38,193 nt of DNA from contig JASHNV010000063.1 of the NCBI GenBank assembly GCA_030041455.1, positions 1-38,193 on the forward strand. The letters are read 5' to 3'. This DNA comes from Spirochaetia bacterium. Lineage in GTDB: Bacteria > Spirochaetota > Spirochaetia > DAHUYW01. Of this stretch, positions 1 through 8,354 are shown in pieces (position 1 is the first letter of the stretch; each line of letters begins with the position of its first letter). Position numbers and translations under genes: made by a program. Below the pieces are notes generated by a model. That model saw only the letters and a program-made list of their open reading frames with translations, did no database searches and was not told the origin of the DNA.

Positions 1-335
1 TTGAACCCCCGTCCTGAAGTGCAAACCACAAACGTCTACAAGTTTAGTCGATTGTTATGTGTTTACGGACGTCAAGAGAACCGACGCGCTTGAACGTCCG
101 CTATTCCAGAATGTCTCCCCTTCGTCCCCTGGACGCTGGCGAAGGGAAAGCCCCGGTTGTTTCGGGCAGCTCCGGCCTCAGGACGGCGGCCGGGGTGCCC
201 GTTGGTGGACTAAGCCGCCAAAGCGAAATCTGCGTTGTTGTCTTTCGCAGTTATGGTTGTGCCGGTTTTAGGAGTCCGACCCTCCACTTGCAGCCTGTGG
301 ATATACAATCCTCAGTCGAAGCCGTTGCACCCCCC
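1..335 (-). ncRNA. ssrA: tmRNA (transfer-messenger RNA), 3' end cut by the window edge
   Basis: Read on the minus strand, the RNA begins with a G-run and a GGCTTCGACTG element (about 310-335), the usual tmRNA 5' end that pairs with the 3' end to form the tRNA-like domain. About 85 bases in is a short tag reading frame ending in ALAA and a stop. Near position 1 the strand reads GGACGGGGGTTCAA, which is the 5' half of the T stem and the T loop. The last 20 or so bases, including the acceptor strand and CCA end, lie outside the window. The RNA is charged with alanine, enters stalled ribosomes with SmpB, and adds a degradation tag. The neighbouring smpB gene on the same strand supports the call. 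The exact 5' end is uncertain by one or two bases because of the G-run. Confidence 0.93.
210..248 (-). other. tmRNA tag-peptide reading frame
   Basis: From the GCG resume codon (246-248) the minus strand encodes AKDNNADFALAA and then TAG (210-212). The ALAA end is the classic ClpXP/Tsp degron. The bases just before the resume codon (ATAACT) resemble the UAGUC-type element that sets the resume point in E. coli. The complete tag would carry one more alanine donated by the charged tmRNA. Confidence 0.88.
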
Positions 336-345
336 TCTCCAGGTA

Positions 346-374
346 AATATAGTAACGAGCGGTCCCAATATCAA
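346..374 (-). promoter_or_regulatory. sigma-70-type promoter for ssrA
   Basis: On the minus strand a -35 box TTGATA (369-374) and a -10 box TATATT (346-351) are separated by exactly 17 bases. The predicted start lies a few bases before the mature tmRNA 5' end, leaving a very short leader for RNase P to remove. The promoter lies immediately after the smpB stop codon (387-389), so ssrA can be transcribed separately from smpB. Confidence 0.72.
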
Positions 375-386
375 GGTCCGCTCGCG

Positions 387-878
387 CTATCCCGAGAAAC
401 GGCCTCTCATCTCCCGCTGCGTGTCGCGTTGCTGGTCCCGCGCTTTGATGCTTTCCCGTTTGTCGTAGAGCTTCTTTCCCTGGCCAACGCCAAGCTCGAG
501 CTTGACGATCCCGCCCTTGAGGTAGAAGTTGAGGGGAACGAGCGTGAAACCGCGCTCGTCGGTCTTGCGCTTCAACCGCTTGATTTCCTGCTTGTGAACG
601 AGAAGCTTGCGGGGACGGTCAGGATCGTGGTTGAAGACCCCTCCCATGGGATACGGCGTTATGTGAAAGCCGTTCAGCCACAGCTCGTCGTTCTTCACCT
701 GACCGAAGGCGTCCGCGAAGGAGAACCTTCCCGATTTCATCGACTTGACCTCGGTGCCCCGAAGCTCGATCCCGCACTCAATCTTCTCGTCAATCGCGTA
801 GTTGAACCGCGCCCTGCGGTTGTCCGCAAGGAGCTTTCTCCCGGTCTCTTGCTCGTCGTCCGCCTTTTTCGCGGCCAT
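387..878 (-). CDS. smpB: SsrA-binding protein SmpB
   Basis: This 163-residue protein is the tmRNA partner that delivers Ala-tmRNA to stalled ribosomes. Family hallmarks visible are the N-terminal LADNRRARFNY stretch, the GIELRGTEVKSMKSGR segment, the HITPY core and the basic C-terminal tail (KLYDKRESIKARDQQRD) that enters the mRNA channel. The length is normal for the family. The start is placed at the ATG at 878, which follows an AGGA ribosome-binding site about 10 bases upstream. A longer frame to 932 would add 18 residues overlapping the preceding gene and is less likely. The gene follows the PEGA/SUMF1-fold gene by five bases, and its partner RNA lies just downstream on the same strand. 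Confidence 0.95.
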   Translation of the reverse strand: MAAKKADDEQETGRKLLADNRRARFNYAIDEKIECGIELRGTEVKSMKSGRFSFADAFGQVKNDELWLNGFHITPYPMGGVFNHDPDRPRKLLVHKQEIKRLKRKTDERGFTLVPLNFYLKGGIVKLELGVGQGKKLYDKRESIKARDQQRDTQREMRGRFSG

Positions 879-883
879 TCCGG

Positions 884-2494
884 TCAGTTCCTGACGAGCA
901 CCGGCCGAAAGCCCAGGAACGGCGTGCACCACGTCGGCGGCTGGGACCCCCTGGTGACGTAGCTCACGTTAACCCAGCTCGACGCGAACGATCCCCCACG
1001 AACGGAAACCTCCGCCCCGTCTCCGAACGGCTTCGTCTCGTACCGTGCGGCTCCAGTCCACGACGAGAGGACGTAGTCCGCAGGGAAATACCAGTCGGAG
1101 GTCCATTCCCAAACGTTTCCGAGGAGATCATAGATCCCGAGACTGTTGGCCGATCCGCTCCCGACCGGCTGCGCCGAGGAGGCGGTCTCGTGAAAGACCG
1201 ACGTCCGGGGGTCGACGCCCATCCGCGCCGCCATTTCCCACTCGGCTTCGGTCGGAAGGCGTACCTTCCAGCCGGGAAAGGGGAGCTTGGCGGAAAGCCA
1301 GTCACAGTAGGCGCGTGCCGCATAGGAGGAGACGTAGGCGACCGGTTTCGAGCTGTCCTTCTCGACGTCCCAATCCTTCAGGTAGTCGGCCGTCGCGAGC
1401 CCCGCCGCTACGAGCCTTCCGCGCTTCTCTGGAAGCCATTTCGGATTCTCGGAGAGAAAGCGGCCGTACTGGGCATAGGTCACGTCGGTGACTCCCATCG
1501 CAAAGCCGGCGACGCGCTCGCGGTGCGGAAGCGCGAAGCCCATCGCGACGGGAGAGACGGGCGTCACCCCGACCGGAAGACCTTCGATGTAGCTCCCCGA
1601 CGGCACCGGAATGAACCGCACGCCGTCGACGTCGACCCGGGGCGCGGAGGACGGCTCGGTCGAACCAGCTTGTTCCTCGAGAGAGGCGAGGTAACTATTC
1701 TCGAAATCCTGGAACCACGGCTTGAGCGCGACGCTGGTTTGCGCCTCCTTGTCGAGGGAGTCGTACACCCAGAATACTAGGTTGGGGTCCGCGCGCACCG
1801 CGCTTGCAAAACCCGACAGCATCGCGAGGAGGGAGCCTTCGGTCAGCGTTCCTCCGCCCGAGTAGAGATACCCTTCCGCGGAGAGAAAATCGCGGAGGAG
1901 GTAGACGTTGTGCACGTCTCGAGCGGCGCTGTGGAGGAAGCGCACGAGCTCGCCGCCGTCGGTAAAGCCGACGCTCCGCTCCGCGCCGCGGACCGTGTCG
2001 GTGAGGACGGGGGGAAGCTGATAGTTCGGAACTACCGTGTCGACGAGAGCCCACTCGCTCAGCGTCGCGAAGGCCGATTTCAGGAGGCCGTCGAGGTCGC
2101 TCACGGTGAGCGGGAAATCGAGCGTCATCGTTCTCGGGAAGAGCAGGCTTCCGAACAGCCTGCCCTCGACAGCGACTTTCGTGCGGACCGGCGTATAGAA
2201 GGGCTTTTCTATCCGAATGGTCCGCTCACCCTCGCGAACGTACACGCGAAGGGGAGTCGCGCCCACGTACCGGTTGTCCACGTAGACCGCGGCGATGCCG
2301 GGTGAGCTCGTTACCTCGACCGACGATCCGCCGTCGCTTATTCCCGGAAGAAAGAGAACGAGAAAGACGACGATCGCGAGGAGCGCCGCGTACAGGATGG
2401 TGAGGTAGAGGCCCGGCTCCATGCCGAACATGGGCTTCAACCTGACCTGCGTCTTCGAAATATCGCCCGCGTCGCGATCGCGCTTCTTTGCCAT
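884..2494 (-). CDS. Membrane-anchored PEGA-domain protein with a C-terminal SUMF1/FGE-like fold
   Basis: A 536-residue protein with a charged cytoplasmic start, one membrane segment (about 29-51), a PEGA-type beta domain (about 58-110, with a SSPGIAAVYVDNRYVGATP stretch), a middle region without a recognised domain, and a C-terminal formylglycine-generating-enzyme-like fold (about 291-535). The last shows RLPTEAEWE (412-420), LLGNVWEW (457-464), VRGGSF and a final GFRPV. Enzymes of the FGE family use a cysteine pair after the RGGS motif. Here only C397 and C523 exist and none sits at the usual place, so formylglycine formation is unlikely and a binding or structural role is more plausible. 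PEGA domains are often surface or envelope associated. The gene is probably co-transcribed with smpB. Substrate and partner are unknown. Confidence 0.8.
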   Translation of the reverse strand: MAKKRDRDAGDISKTQVRLKPMFGMEPGLYLTILYAALLAIVVFLVLFLPGISDGGSSVEVTSSPGIAAVYVDNRYVGATPLRVYVREGERTIRIEKPFYTPVRTKVAVEGRLFGSLLFPRTMTLDFPLTVSDLDGLLKSAFATLSEWALVDTVVPNYQLPPVLTDTVRGAERSVGFTDGGELVRFLHSAARDVHNVYLLRDFLSAEGYLYSGGGTLTEGSLLAMLSGFASAVRADPNLVFWVYDSLDKEAQTSVALKPWFQDFENSYLASLEEQAGSTEPSSAPRVDVDGVRFIPVPSGSYIEGLPVGVTPVSPVAMGFALPHRERVAGFAMGVTDVTYAQYGRFLSENPKWLPEKRGRLVAAGLATADYLKDWDVEKDSSKPVAYVSSYAARAYCDWLSAKLPFPGWKVRLPTEAEWEMAARMGVDPRTSVFHETASSAQPVGSGSANSLGIYDLLGNVWEWTSDWYFPADYVLSSWTGAARYETKPFGDGAEVSVRGGSFASSWVNVSYVTRGSQPPTWCTPFLGFRPVLVRN

Positions 2495-2504
2495 CGTGCG
2501 GGCA

Positions 2505-2534
2505 AGGATAGCGTCAACGGCTCCGCCATGTCAA
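2505..2534 (-). promoter_or_regulatory. Promoter for the PEGA/SUMF1-fold gene and smpB
   Basis: The minus strand carries a perfect -35 TTGACA (2529-2534), an 18-base spacer and a -10 TATCCT (2505-2510). The annotated ATG at 2494 is only 10 bases beyond the -10 box, so the transcript would be almost leaderless unless translation starts at Met22. Confidence 0.6.
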
Positions 2535-2549
2535 CGATTTGCGGCCGGC

Positions 2550-2579
2550 TTGTCGCGGCCGGTTCATGCATGCTATCGT
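2550..2579 (+). promoter_or_regulatory. Possible promoter for lepB
   Basis: TTGTCG (2550-2555) and TATCGT (2574-2579) are 18 bases apart in the divergent intergenic region. The boxes are imperfect but resemble the TATCCT boxes elsewhere in the window. The lepB start is at 2596 with GGAG at 2587-2590. Confidence 0.35.
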
Positions 2580-2595
2580 CGTCGTCGGAGCCTTC

Positions 2596-3570
2596 ATGGA
2601 TAAATGGTACCCGGCAATTCAGGCGTTCACCGAGGCGCTGCTCACGCGGAGCAAGCGTCGACGACTGCTCAAGCAGGAGCGGCAGAAGCTAAAGAACCCG
2701 ATCGTCGACTGGCTGGAGGCGTTCCTCTGGGCCGCCGGGGTCGTGCTCGTCATCAACCAGTATCTTTTCCAGGCGTATCAAATCCCTTCCGAGTCGATGA
2801 TGAACACGCTCCAGGTGAGCGATCGAATCTTCGTCAACAAGTTCGTCTACGGTCCGGAGCTGCTTCCCGGAATCGGCAAGCTTCCCGGTGTTCGAGTCCC
2901 CGCACGGGACAACGTCATCGTCTTCGAGAATCCCCTCTACCTCTCGCGCGGCCCGATTTTCGACCTCACGCAGCGTATCCTCTACATGCTGACTCTCTCG
3001 ATCGTCGACATCGATCGTGATCAGTACGGCAATCCGCGGGCTCACTTTCTTATCAAGCGCGCCGTCGGCGTAGCCGGCGACAGGATCAGGATCGTCGAAG
3101 GCGAGGTGCAGCTCATGCCGGCGGGTCTCGACAGGTGGCTCTCGGAGCCGGCCTTCAAGCAGCTTTCAGGGGCGACCTACCAAACCCGGCGGCTCATCGG
3201 CCCCCAGGATTATACCGTCATCCACGCGCAGGCGCTCGCCGACGCCTACAAATCGGCGGGGCTCACGGTCGACCAAAGCGTGGCGAGGACGGCGCAGGGG
3301 GAGGTGAACGCCTACGGCGACGAGTACGAGCGCGTCGGGACCCGGTATGAGGCCCTCCACGCGATCTATCCCGAGCAGCGGGACGCCGCGGACAATTGGC
3401 AGCAGTTCAAGCTCGGATGGTACATTCCCGCCGGATGGGTCTTTCCGATGGGAGACAACCGCGACAACTCGAAGGACGCCCGCTATTTCGGGCCCGTCCG
3501 CGTGCGGAACGTCCTCGGCAAGGCCATGTTCATCTACTGGCCGATCGACCGGATCGGGGCAATCAATTAG
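2596..3570 (+). CDS. lepB: Signal peptidase I
   Basis: Signal peptidase I cleaves signal peptides from exported proteins at the outer face of the inner membrane. This 324-residue protein has one N-terminal membrane anchor (about 39-57) and then the family boxes: PSESMMNTL with the catalytic serine S67, LIKRAVGVAGD with the general base K154, and MGDNRDNSKDARYFGP near the C-terminus. Between the Lys box and the GDNR box lies an insertion of roughly 110 residues, longer than in compact SPases. The start ATG at 2596 follows GGAG by six bases. An upstream in-frame ATG at 2539 lacks such a site. A second SPase-like gene follows after two bases, so the two are probably co-transcribed. Confidence 0.93.
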   Translation: MDKWYPAIQAFTEALLTRSKRRRLLKQERQKLKNPIVDWLEAFLWAAGVVLVINQYLFQAYQIPSESMMNTLQVSDRIFVNKFVYGPELLPGIGKLPGVRVPARDNVIVFENPLYLSRGPIFDLTQRILYMLTLSIVDIDRDQYGNPRAHFLIKRAVGVAGDRIRIVEGEVQLMPAGLDRWLSEPAFKQLSGATYQTRRLIGPQDYTVIHAQALADAYKSAGLTVDQSVARTAQGEVNAYGDEYERVGTRYEALHAIYPEQRDAADNWQQFKLGWYIPAGWVFPMGDNRDNSKDARYFGPVRVRNVLGKAMFIYWPIDRIGAIN

Positions 3571-3572
3571 CG

Positions 3573-4331
3573 ATGTCGCCGTTCGAGAACGTCTATTCAT
3601 CCGCGAACGATCTCTACCATTTCAAACATCGCTCTCGAAGGCGGCTGGTGACCCTGATCAAGCTCGTCGTTTCGCTGTTTGTCCTCTACGAGATCGTGAC
3701 GATCGTCTTCGCCACTTCGTTCGAGGTCGGCTCGATCGCGATGAGACCCCTCCTGTACCGGGGCGACCGCCTCATCGCCTCTCCGCTCGCCTACGGAGCT
3801 TGGATCCCGTTCACGAGCGTACGCCTTCCCGGAATCGTCGCGCCGCGCCGCGGAGACATCGTCCTCGCGCACCCCGCCTACTACTCGGCCCCGCCGTGGT
3901 ACCTTGAGGCGGCCGAGCCGATCGTACGCTTCTTTACGCTCCAGAAGGTCGATCTCGCAAACGCCGTCCGGTACCGAACCGCCGACCTTGTCGTCAAGCG
4001 TATCGTCGGGATACCGGGAGACACCGTCGCGATGCGGCACTTCGTGATTTTCGTGAAGCCCCGGGGGGAAACCGACTTCGTGAGGGAGACCGAGCTATCC
4101 CGGGCGAGCTACACCGTCGCGTACGACCACCTTCCCGACGCGTGGCCGGCCGACTTTCCGCTTTCCGGCGACATGGCGCCGGTCACCCTCGGCGCCGACA
4201 GCTACTTCCTCGCCGGGGACAATCGGACCGAGTCGAGCGACTCCGTCCTCTGGGGACCCGCCACGGGAGCCGATATCGTCGCCAAGGTGGTTTTTCGCTA
4301 CTGGCCCCTGAGCGTGATCACCGCGTTCTGA
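3573..4331 (+). CDS. Signal peptidase I paralogue lacking the catalytic serine
   Basis: This 252-residue protein has an N-terminal membrane segment (about 27-46) and recognisable SPase I boxes. VVKRIVGIPGD carries the lysine K142, and FLAGDNRTESSDSVLWGP matches the C-terminal box. In the serine box, however, the sequence is GSIAMRPLL, so the residue just before Met, the nucleophile in SPase I, is Ala56 (GCG at 3738-3740). It may therefore be inactive in signal-peptide cleavage and act as a regulator or chaperone of the upstream LepB. Ser54, two residues earlier, is not in the catalytic position. The start ATG at 3573 lies two bases after the lepB stop. A longer frame from 3396 would overlap lepB heavily and is rejected. 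Confidence 0.85.
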   Translation: MSPFENVYSSANDLYHFKHRSRRRLVTLIKLVVSLFVLYEIVTIVFATSFEVGSIAMRPLLYRGDRLIASPLAYGAWIPFTSVRLPGIVAPRRGDIVLAHPAYYSAPPWYLEAAEPIVRFFTLQKVDLANAVRYRTADLVVKRIVGIPGDTVAMRHFVIFVKPRGETDFVRETELSRASYTVAYDHLPDAWPADFPLSGDMAPVTLGADSYFLAGDNRTESSDSVLWGPATGADIVAKVVFRYWPLSVITAF

Positions 4332-4360
4332 AACGGTCCGGAGCGCCGTCGGCCCGGTCG

Positions 4361-4390
4361 TTGACAGTCGTTTTTGCTCCGTGGTATCCT
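4361..4390 (+). promoter_or_regulatory. Promoter of the yebC-ruvCAB-queA operon
   Basis: A perfect -35 TTGACA (4361-4366) and a -10 TATCCT (4385-4390) are separated by 18 bases. The leader is about 20 bases and contains AAGGAG (4406-4411) ahead of the yebC ATG. Confidence 0.68.
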
Positions 4391-4418
4391 TTCCCCGTAA
4401 TTCCCAAGGAGAACTTTT

Positions 4419-5165
4419 ATGTCCGGTCACAGCAAATGGGCGAGTATTAAGCACAAAAAGGGCGCATTGGACGCGAAGCGCGGTCAGGCTTTCACCAAGG
4501 TCATCAAGGAGATCACGATCGCGTCGCGCCTCGGAGGCGGAGACGAAGAGGCCAACCCCCGCCTTCGCACCGCGATCCTGAAGGCGAAAGCGGCGAATAT
4601 GCCCAAGGATAACATCGAGCGCGCGATCAAGAAAGGCACCGGCGAGCTCGAGGGGGTGAACTACACCGAGATGACCTACGAGGCCTACGGCCCCGGCGGG
4701 GTCGCTCTTCTCGTGAATACCTTGACCGACAACAAGAACCGCACCGCGGCCGACCTCCGGAATCTCCTTACCAAGGGCGGGGGAAATCTCGGCGAGTCCG
4801 GGAGCGTCGCCTACCTGTTCAAGAGGAAGGGAGTTATCGAGTTCGACGCGACCAAGCATTCGGAAGAGGAGATCTTCGAAGTCGCGCTCGACGCGGGCGC
4901 CGAGGATGTCGCGACATCAAGCGGCGTGATCGAGGTCACCACCGGTCCCGACGACTTCCTCAAGGTGCTCGACGCCCTTCAGAAATCCAATTTTGAGCCG
5001 ACGGAGGCGGAAATCAGCATGGTTCCCGAGACCACGGTCTCCCTCGACCGCGAGAAGACCGCGAAGGCGCTCAGGCTCATCGAGCATCTTGACGAGCACG
5101 ACGACGTGCAGTCGGTCGCCTCCAACCTCGACGTCCCGGATGATTTCGAGCTCGATGAGGAATGA
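4419..5165 (+). CDS. yebC: YebC/PmpR family protein
   Basis: A 248-residue member of the YebC family. Members have been described as DNA-binding regulators, and more recently some as translation factors that help ribosomes through proline stretches; the sequence does not show which applies here. The N-terminal signature MSGHSKWASIKHKKGALDAKRG is nearly invariant in the family, followed by FTKVIKEI, NPRLRTAI and PKDNIERAIKKG. The central AYGPGGVALLVNTLTDNKNRT segment and acidic C-terminal half also fit. AAGGAG lies seven bases before the ATG. It is the first gene of an operon with ruvC, ruvA and ruvB, an arrangement common in bacteria, and its TGA overlaps the ruvC ATG. Confidence 0.96.
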   Translation: MSGHSKWASIKHKKGALDAKRGQAFTKVIKEITIASRLGGGDEEANPRLRTAILKAKAANMPKDNIERAIKKGTGELEGVNYTEMTYEAYGPGGVALLVNTLTDNKNRTAADLRNLLTKGGGNLGESGSVAYLFKRKGVIEFDATKHSEEEIFEVALDAGAEDVATSSGVIEVTTGPDDFLKVLDALQKSNFEPTEAEISMVPETTVSLDREKTAKALRLIEHLDEHDDVQSVASNLDVPDDFELDEE

Positions 5166-5668
5166 CCCGAGTCCTCGGACTTGACCCCGGCCTCGCGGAA
5201 ACTGGGTACGGCGTGATCGAGGTCAGGCGGGGGATGTACGTCCACGTCGACCACGGATGCATTAGCACGAGCGCAGAGCTGCCAACGGGGCAGCGTCTGG
5301 AAAAAATCCAACGCGAGATTCTCGAGGTCATTCGACGGTTCAGGCCGTCCTCGGCGGGCGTGGAGAGCCTCTATTTCGCCAAGAACATCTCGAGCGCCAT
5401 TCCGGTTGCGCAGGCTCGCGGCGTGCTCCTGCTCACGCTTGCGCAGACCGGCATTCCGGCCCGGGAGTTCGCGCCGCAGGAGATCAAGATGGCGATCTCC
5501 GGCACCGGACGGGCGAGCAAGTTCCAGGTCCAGGACCTCGTGAGACTGCTCATCGGCCTTCCGGAGCTTCCCACGCCCGATCACGCGGCCGACGCGCTTG
5601 CCGCGGCGATCTGCTGTTACAACACGCGCTCCTCGGAAGCCCTGATCCTCGGAAGCGCCGATGTTTAA
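5162..5668 (+). CDS. ruvC: Holliday junction endonuclease RuvC
   Basis: RuvC cuts Holliday junctions symmetrically during recombinational repair, acting with RuvAB. The 168-residue protein has the RNase H-like active site: D8 in LGLDPGLAETGYG, E68 in GVESLYF, and H141 and D144 in PDHAADALAAAI. The histidine at the third position matches the Thermus-type RuvC rather than the four-acid E. coli form. The ATG overlaps the yebC stop (ATGA), which suggests translational coupling. Confidence 0.96.
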   Translation: MTRVLGLDPGLAETGYGVIEVRRGMYVHVDHGCISTSAELPTGQRLEKIQREILEVIRRFRPSSAGVESLYFAKNISSAIPVAQARGVLLLTLAQTGIPAREFAPQEIKMAISGTGRASKFQVQDLVRLLIGLPELPTPDHAADALAAAICCYNTRSSEALILGSADV

Positions 5669-6245
5669 CAGCATCAGGGGGAAGGTCACCGAGAAACGCG
5701 AGGGAGCCGTCTACCTCGACTGCAACGGAGTCGAATGGGACATCGGGATGTCGGCGCAGTCGCTTTCCGCCCTGCCCGAGGTCGGGCAAACCGCGAGAGT
5801 CTTCACCTACCTTCATCACCGCGACGACCAAATGAGACTCTACGGATTCGCCGAGCCCGCGGAGCGATCGGTTTTTCTCGATCTGCTGAAGGTGGGCGGC
5901 ATCGGGCCGAAGCAGGCGCTGAAGGCGCTCTCAGGCCTCCCGTTCTCCGTGTTCCTGAAGGCCCTCGACGACGGCGACGTCGAGGGCCTGAGCCGTGTGC
6001 CCGGGCTCGGGAAAAAGACCGCGCAGAAGATCGTCCTTGCCTTGCGAGGCCGCCTCAGCTTGAGATCGGAGGAGAGCGGAGGCGCGTACGCGGAGCTCGT
6101 CGACGCCCTCGTGGAGATGGGTTTCGACCGCCGCGAAGCCGCTGAAGCCGTGAGCGCCTCGGCGCAGGACATTTCGTTGCCGCCGGGCGACCCGCAGTTT
6201 GAGAAGGAGCTCATGAGACTCTCGATCGTGCGGTTGAGCGAGTAG
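5661..6245 (+). CDS. ruvA: Holliday junction branch-migration protein RuvA
   Basis: RuvA binds the four-way junction as a tetramer and loads the RuvB motor. This 194-residue protein has the N-terminal OB fold ([12 protein letters not shown], then [16 protein letters not shown]-like positions 54-70), the helix-hairpin-helix region ([16 protein letters not shown] and [16 protein letters not shown]), and a C-terminal domain that contacts RuvB ([20 protein letters not shown]). Its length is typical. It overlaps the end of ruvC by eight bases. Confidence 0.96.
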   Translation: MFNSIRGKVTEKREGAVYLDCNGVEWDIGMSAQSLSALPEVGQTARVFTYLHHRDDQMRLYGFAEPAERSVFLDLLKVGGIGPKQALKALSGLPFSVFLKALDDGDVEGLSRVPGLGKKTAQKIVLALRGRLSLRSEESGGAYAELVDALVEMGFDRREAAEAVSASAQDISLPPGDPQFEKELMRLSIVRLSE

Positions 6246-6247
6246 GC

Positions 6248-7288
6248 ATGGCCGAGCGCGGGTTGTTGTCCCCCGATTACGGGGACTCCGAGGATTCGCG
6301 TGAGGCGGGACTGCGCCCTCAATCGTTGAAGGATTTCCAGGGCCAGGACGCGATCAAGCAGAACCTTTCAGTCTTCATCCGCGCGGCGAAGGAGCGAGGC
6401 GACAGCCTCGACCACGTCTTTTTAAGCGGTCCCCCCGGGCTCGGAAAGACGACGCTCGCCGGCATCGTGGCGAACGAGTTGGGAGTCGAGTTCAAGGTAA
6501 CCTCGGCGCCCGCGCTCGAGAAGCCGAAGGACCTCGCGGGGATCCTCACGACGATCAACAAGAACGCGGTCTTCTTCATCGACGAAATCCACCGCCTGAA
6601 GCCGGCGCTCGAGGAGATGCTCTACGTCGCGATGGAGGACTACGCGATCGACTGGGTCATCGGCCAAGGCCCGTCGGCTCGAACGATTCGCATTCCGATC
6701 CCGCCGTTTACCCTGATCGGAGCCACCACGAAGGCCGGGCAGGTGGCGAGCCCCCTCTACAACCGCTTCGGAATCAGCGTGCGCATCAACTTCTACGAGC
6801 ACGCCGAAATCGTCACCATCCTCCGCCGTTCCGCCGAGATCCTCGGAATCAAGATCGGCGAGGACGCCGCGGATCTCCTCGCGCGCTGCTCGCGCGGCAC
6901 GCCTCGAGTCGCGAACCGGCTCCTCCGGAGAATGCGCGACTTCGCCCAGGTCGCGGGCGACGGCCTCGTCACCCCGAAGGTCGTCGAGACCGGCCTCGCG
7001 AGACTTCAGATCGACGAGTTCGGCCTGGAGCGGCAGGACCGCGAGATCCTGCGAGTCATCGTCGAGAACTACGGCGGCGGGCCGGTCGGCGCGGAGACGC
7101 TCGCCATCTCGGTGGGCGAGCCGATCGAATCCCTCGAGGACTTCTACGAGCCCTATCTCATCCAACGGGGCTTTCTCCAGCGTACCCCGAGAGGGCGGGT
7201 CGTTACCGACCTCGCCTTTCGGCTCGTCGGAGTCGCCCGACGGCCGGCCCAGGGAGGCCTCTTCGGATCGAGCGATGAGAACGCGTGA
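6248..7288 (+). CDS. ruvB: Holliday junction branch-migration helicase RuvB
   Basis: RuvB is the AAA+ hexameric motor that drives branch migration. The 346-residue protein carries Walker [10 protein letters not shown] (61-69), Walker B FFIDEIH (109-115), the [24 protein letters not shown] stretch with the sensor and beta-hairpin elements, the [11 protein letters not shown] region and the C-terminal winged helix ([15 protein letters not shown]). It starts two bases after ruvA. Confidence 0.97.
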   Translation: MAERGLLSPDYGDSEDSREAGLRPQSLKDFQGQDAIKQNLSVFIRAAKERGDSLDHVFLSGPPGLGKTTLAGIVANELGVEFKVTSAPALEKPKDLAGILTTINKNAVFFIDEIHRLKPALEEMLYVAMEDYAIDWVIGQGPSARTIRIPIPPFTLIGATTKAGQVASPLYNRFGISVRINFYEHAEIVTILRRSAEILGIKIGEDAADLLARCSRGTPRVANRLLRRMRDFAQVAGDGLVTPKVVETGLARLQIDEFGLERQDREILRVIVENYGGGPVGAETLAISVGEPIESLEDFYEPYLIQRGFLQRTPRGRVVTDLAFRLVGVARRPAQGGLFGSSDENA

Positions 7289-8354
7289 CTTCACCTTCGA
7301 CCTCCCGGAGGAGCTGATCGCGCAGGAGCCTCCCGCGGAGCGGGGAAGCTCCCGCCTCATGGTGGTTCAGCCGCGGCGGGAAGGCGCGCCGGGAATAGAG
7401 CATCGCATGATCCGCGATCTCCCCGCCATCGTCGAGCCCGGCACGGTCGTCGTGGTCAACGACTCGAGGGTTCGCCGCGGCCGGCTCTTCGCGCGATCGC
7501 TCGCGCCTGAGCCGCGGCAAGGGACGGAGGAGGCTCGACCGCTCATCGAGCTCCTCCTCGTCGAGCAGCTCGACCCGCGCACGTGGAAAGCCATGTGCAG
7601 CCACGCGAAGCGCCAGCGGGTCGGCAAGAGGCTCTTTTTCGACGACGGCCTCGTCGGGGAGATCGTCGAGGCGTCGGGCGAGTTTCGCACCGTGCGCTTC
7701 GATCGGCCGGTCGACGACGCGTGGCTCGACCGCTTCGGCCGCCTGCCGCTTCCGCCCTACATCAAGCGGCCGGATACGAGCGCGGACGCCCAGCGCTATC
7801 AGACCGTCTATTCGGGGCGGGTAGGCTCGATCGCCGCGCCGACGGCCGGCCTCCACCTCACGAACGAGATCCTCGATGCGATTCGCCGCCGCGGGGCGGA
7901 GGTCGTGCGCGTGACGCTCGACGTCGGACCCGGCACCTTCCTCCCCATCCGGACCGAGACGGTCGAAGCCCACGTGATGCACGAAGAGCGTTACGAGATC
8001 GGACCCGAGGCCGCCGAGGCGATCACGCGGGCGCGCCGCGAGATGAGGAGGGTGCTTGCCGTCGGGACGACGTCGGTGCGAACCCTCGAGTCGGCGTGGG
8101 ACGAGGGCCGACTGAAGCCCGGCAAAGGGGCGACGCTCCTCTACATCTACCCGGGCTATCGGTTCAAGGTCGTGGACGAGCTCCTCACGAACTTTCACAC
8201 GCCCGCCTCGAGCCTGCTTCTCCTCGTTTCGGCGTTCGCGGGGATCGATGCGATCCGCGCCTCCTATGCGGAGGCGGTTTCGCAGCGCTACCGGTTCTTC
8301 TCCTACGGTGATGCGATGCTCATCCGCTCACGGTATCCGGAATCGCCTCGCTAG
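7275..8354 (+). CDS. queA: S-adenosylmethionine:tRNA ribosyltransferase-isomerase QueA
   Basis: QueA transfers and isomerises the ribosyl group of AdoMet onto preQ1 in tRNA, giving epoxyqueuosine. The 359-residue protein shows the family start ([17 protein letters not shown]), the [13 protein letters not shown] motif, [39 protein letters not shown] and the C-terminal [21 protein letters not shown]. The ATG at 7275 overlaps the ruvB 3' end by 14 bases, so it is the last gene of the yebC-ruvCAB operon. It works in the same pathway as tgt at 31816. Confidence 0.97.
   Translation: MRTRDFTFDLPEELIAQEPPAERGSSRLMVVQPRREGAPGIEHRMIRDLPAIVEPGTVVVVNDSRVRRGRLFARSLAPEPRQGTEEARPLIELLLVEQLDPRTWKAMCSHAKRQRVGKRLFFDDGLVGEIVEASGEFRTVRFDRPVDDAWLDRFGRLPLPPYIKRPDTSADAQRYQTVYSGRVGSIAAPTAGLHLTNEILDAIRRRGAEVVRVTLDVGPGTFLPIRTETVEAHVMHEERYEIGPEAAEAITRARREMRRVLAVGTTSVRTLESAWDEGRLKPGKGATLLYIYPGYRFKVVDELLTNFHTPASSLLLLVSAFAGIDAIRASYAEAVSQRYRFFSYGDAMLIRSRYPESPR

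Noticed and set aside
57-962. Plus-strand frame over the tmRNA and smpB
   Set aside because: It runs antisense through a structured RNA gene and SmpB and has no protein features.
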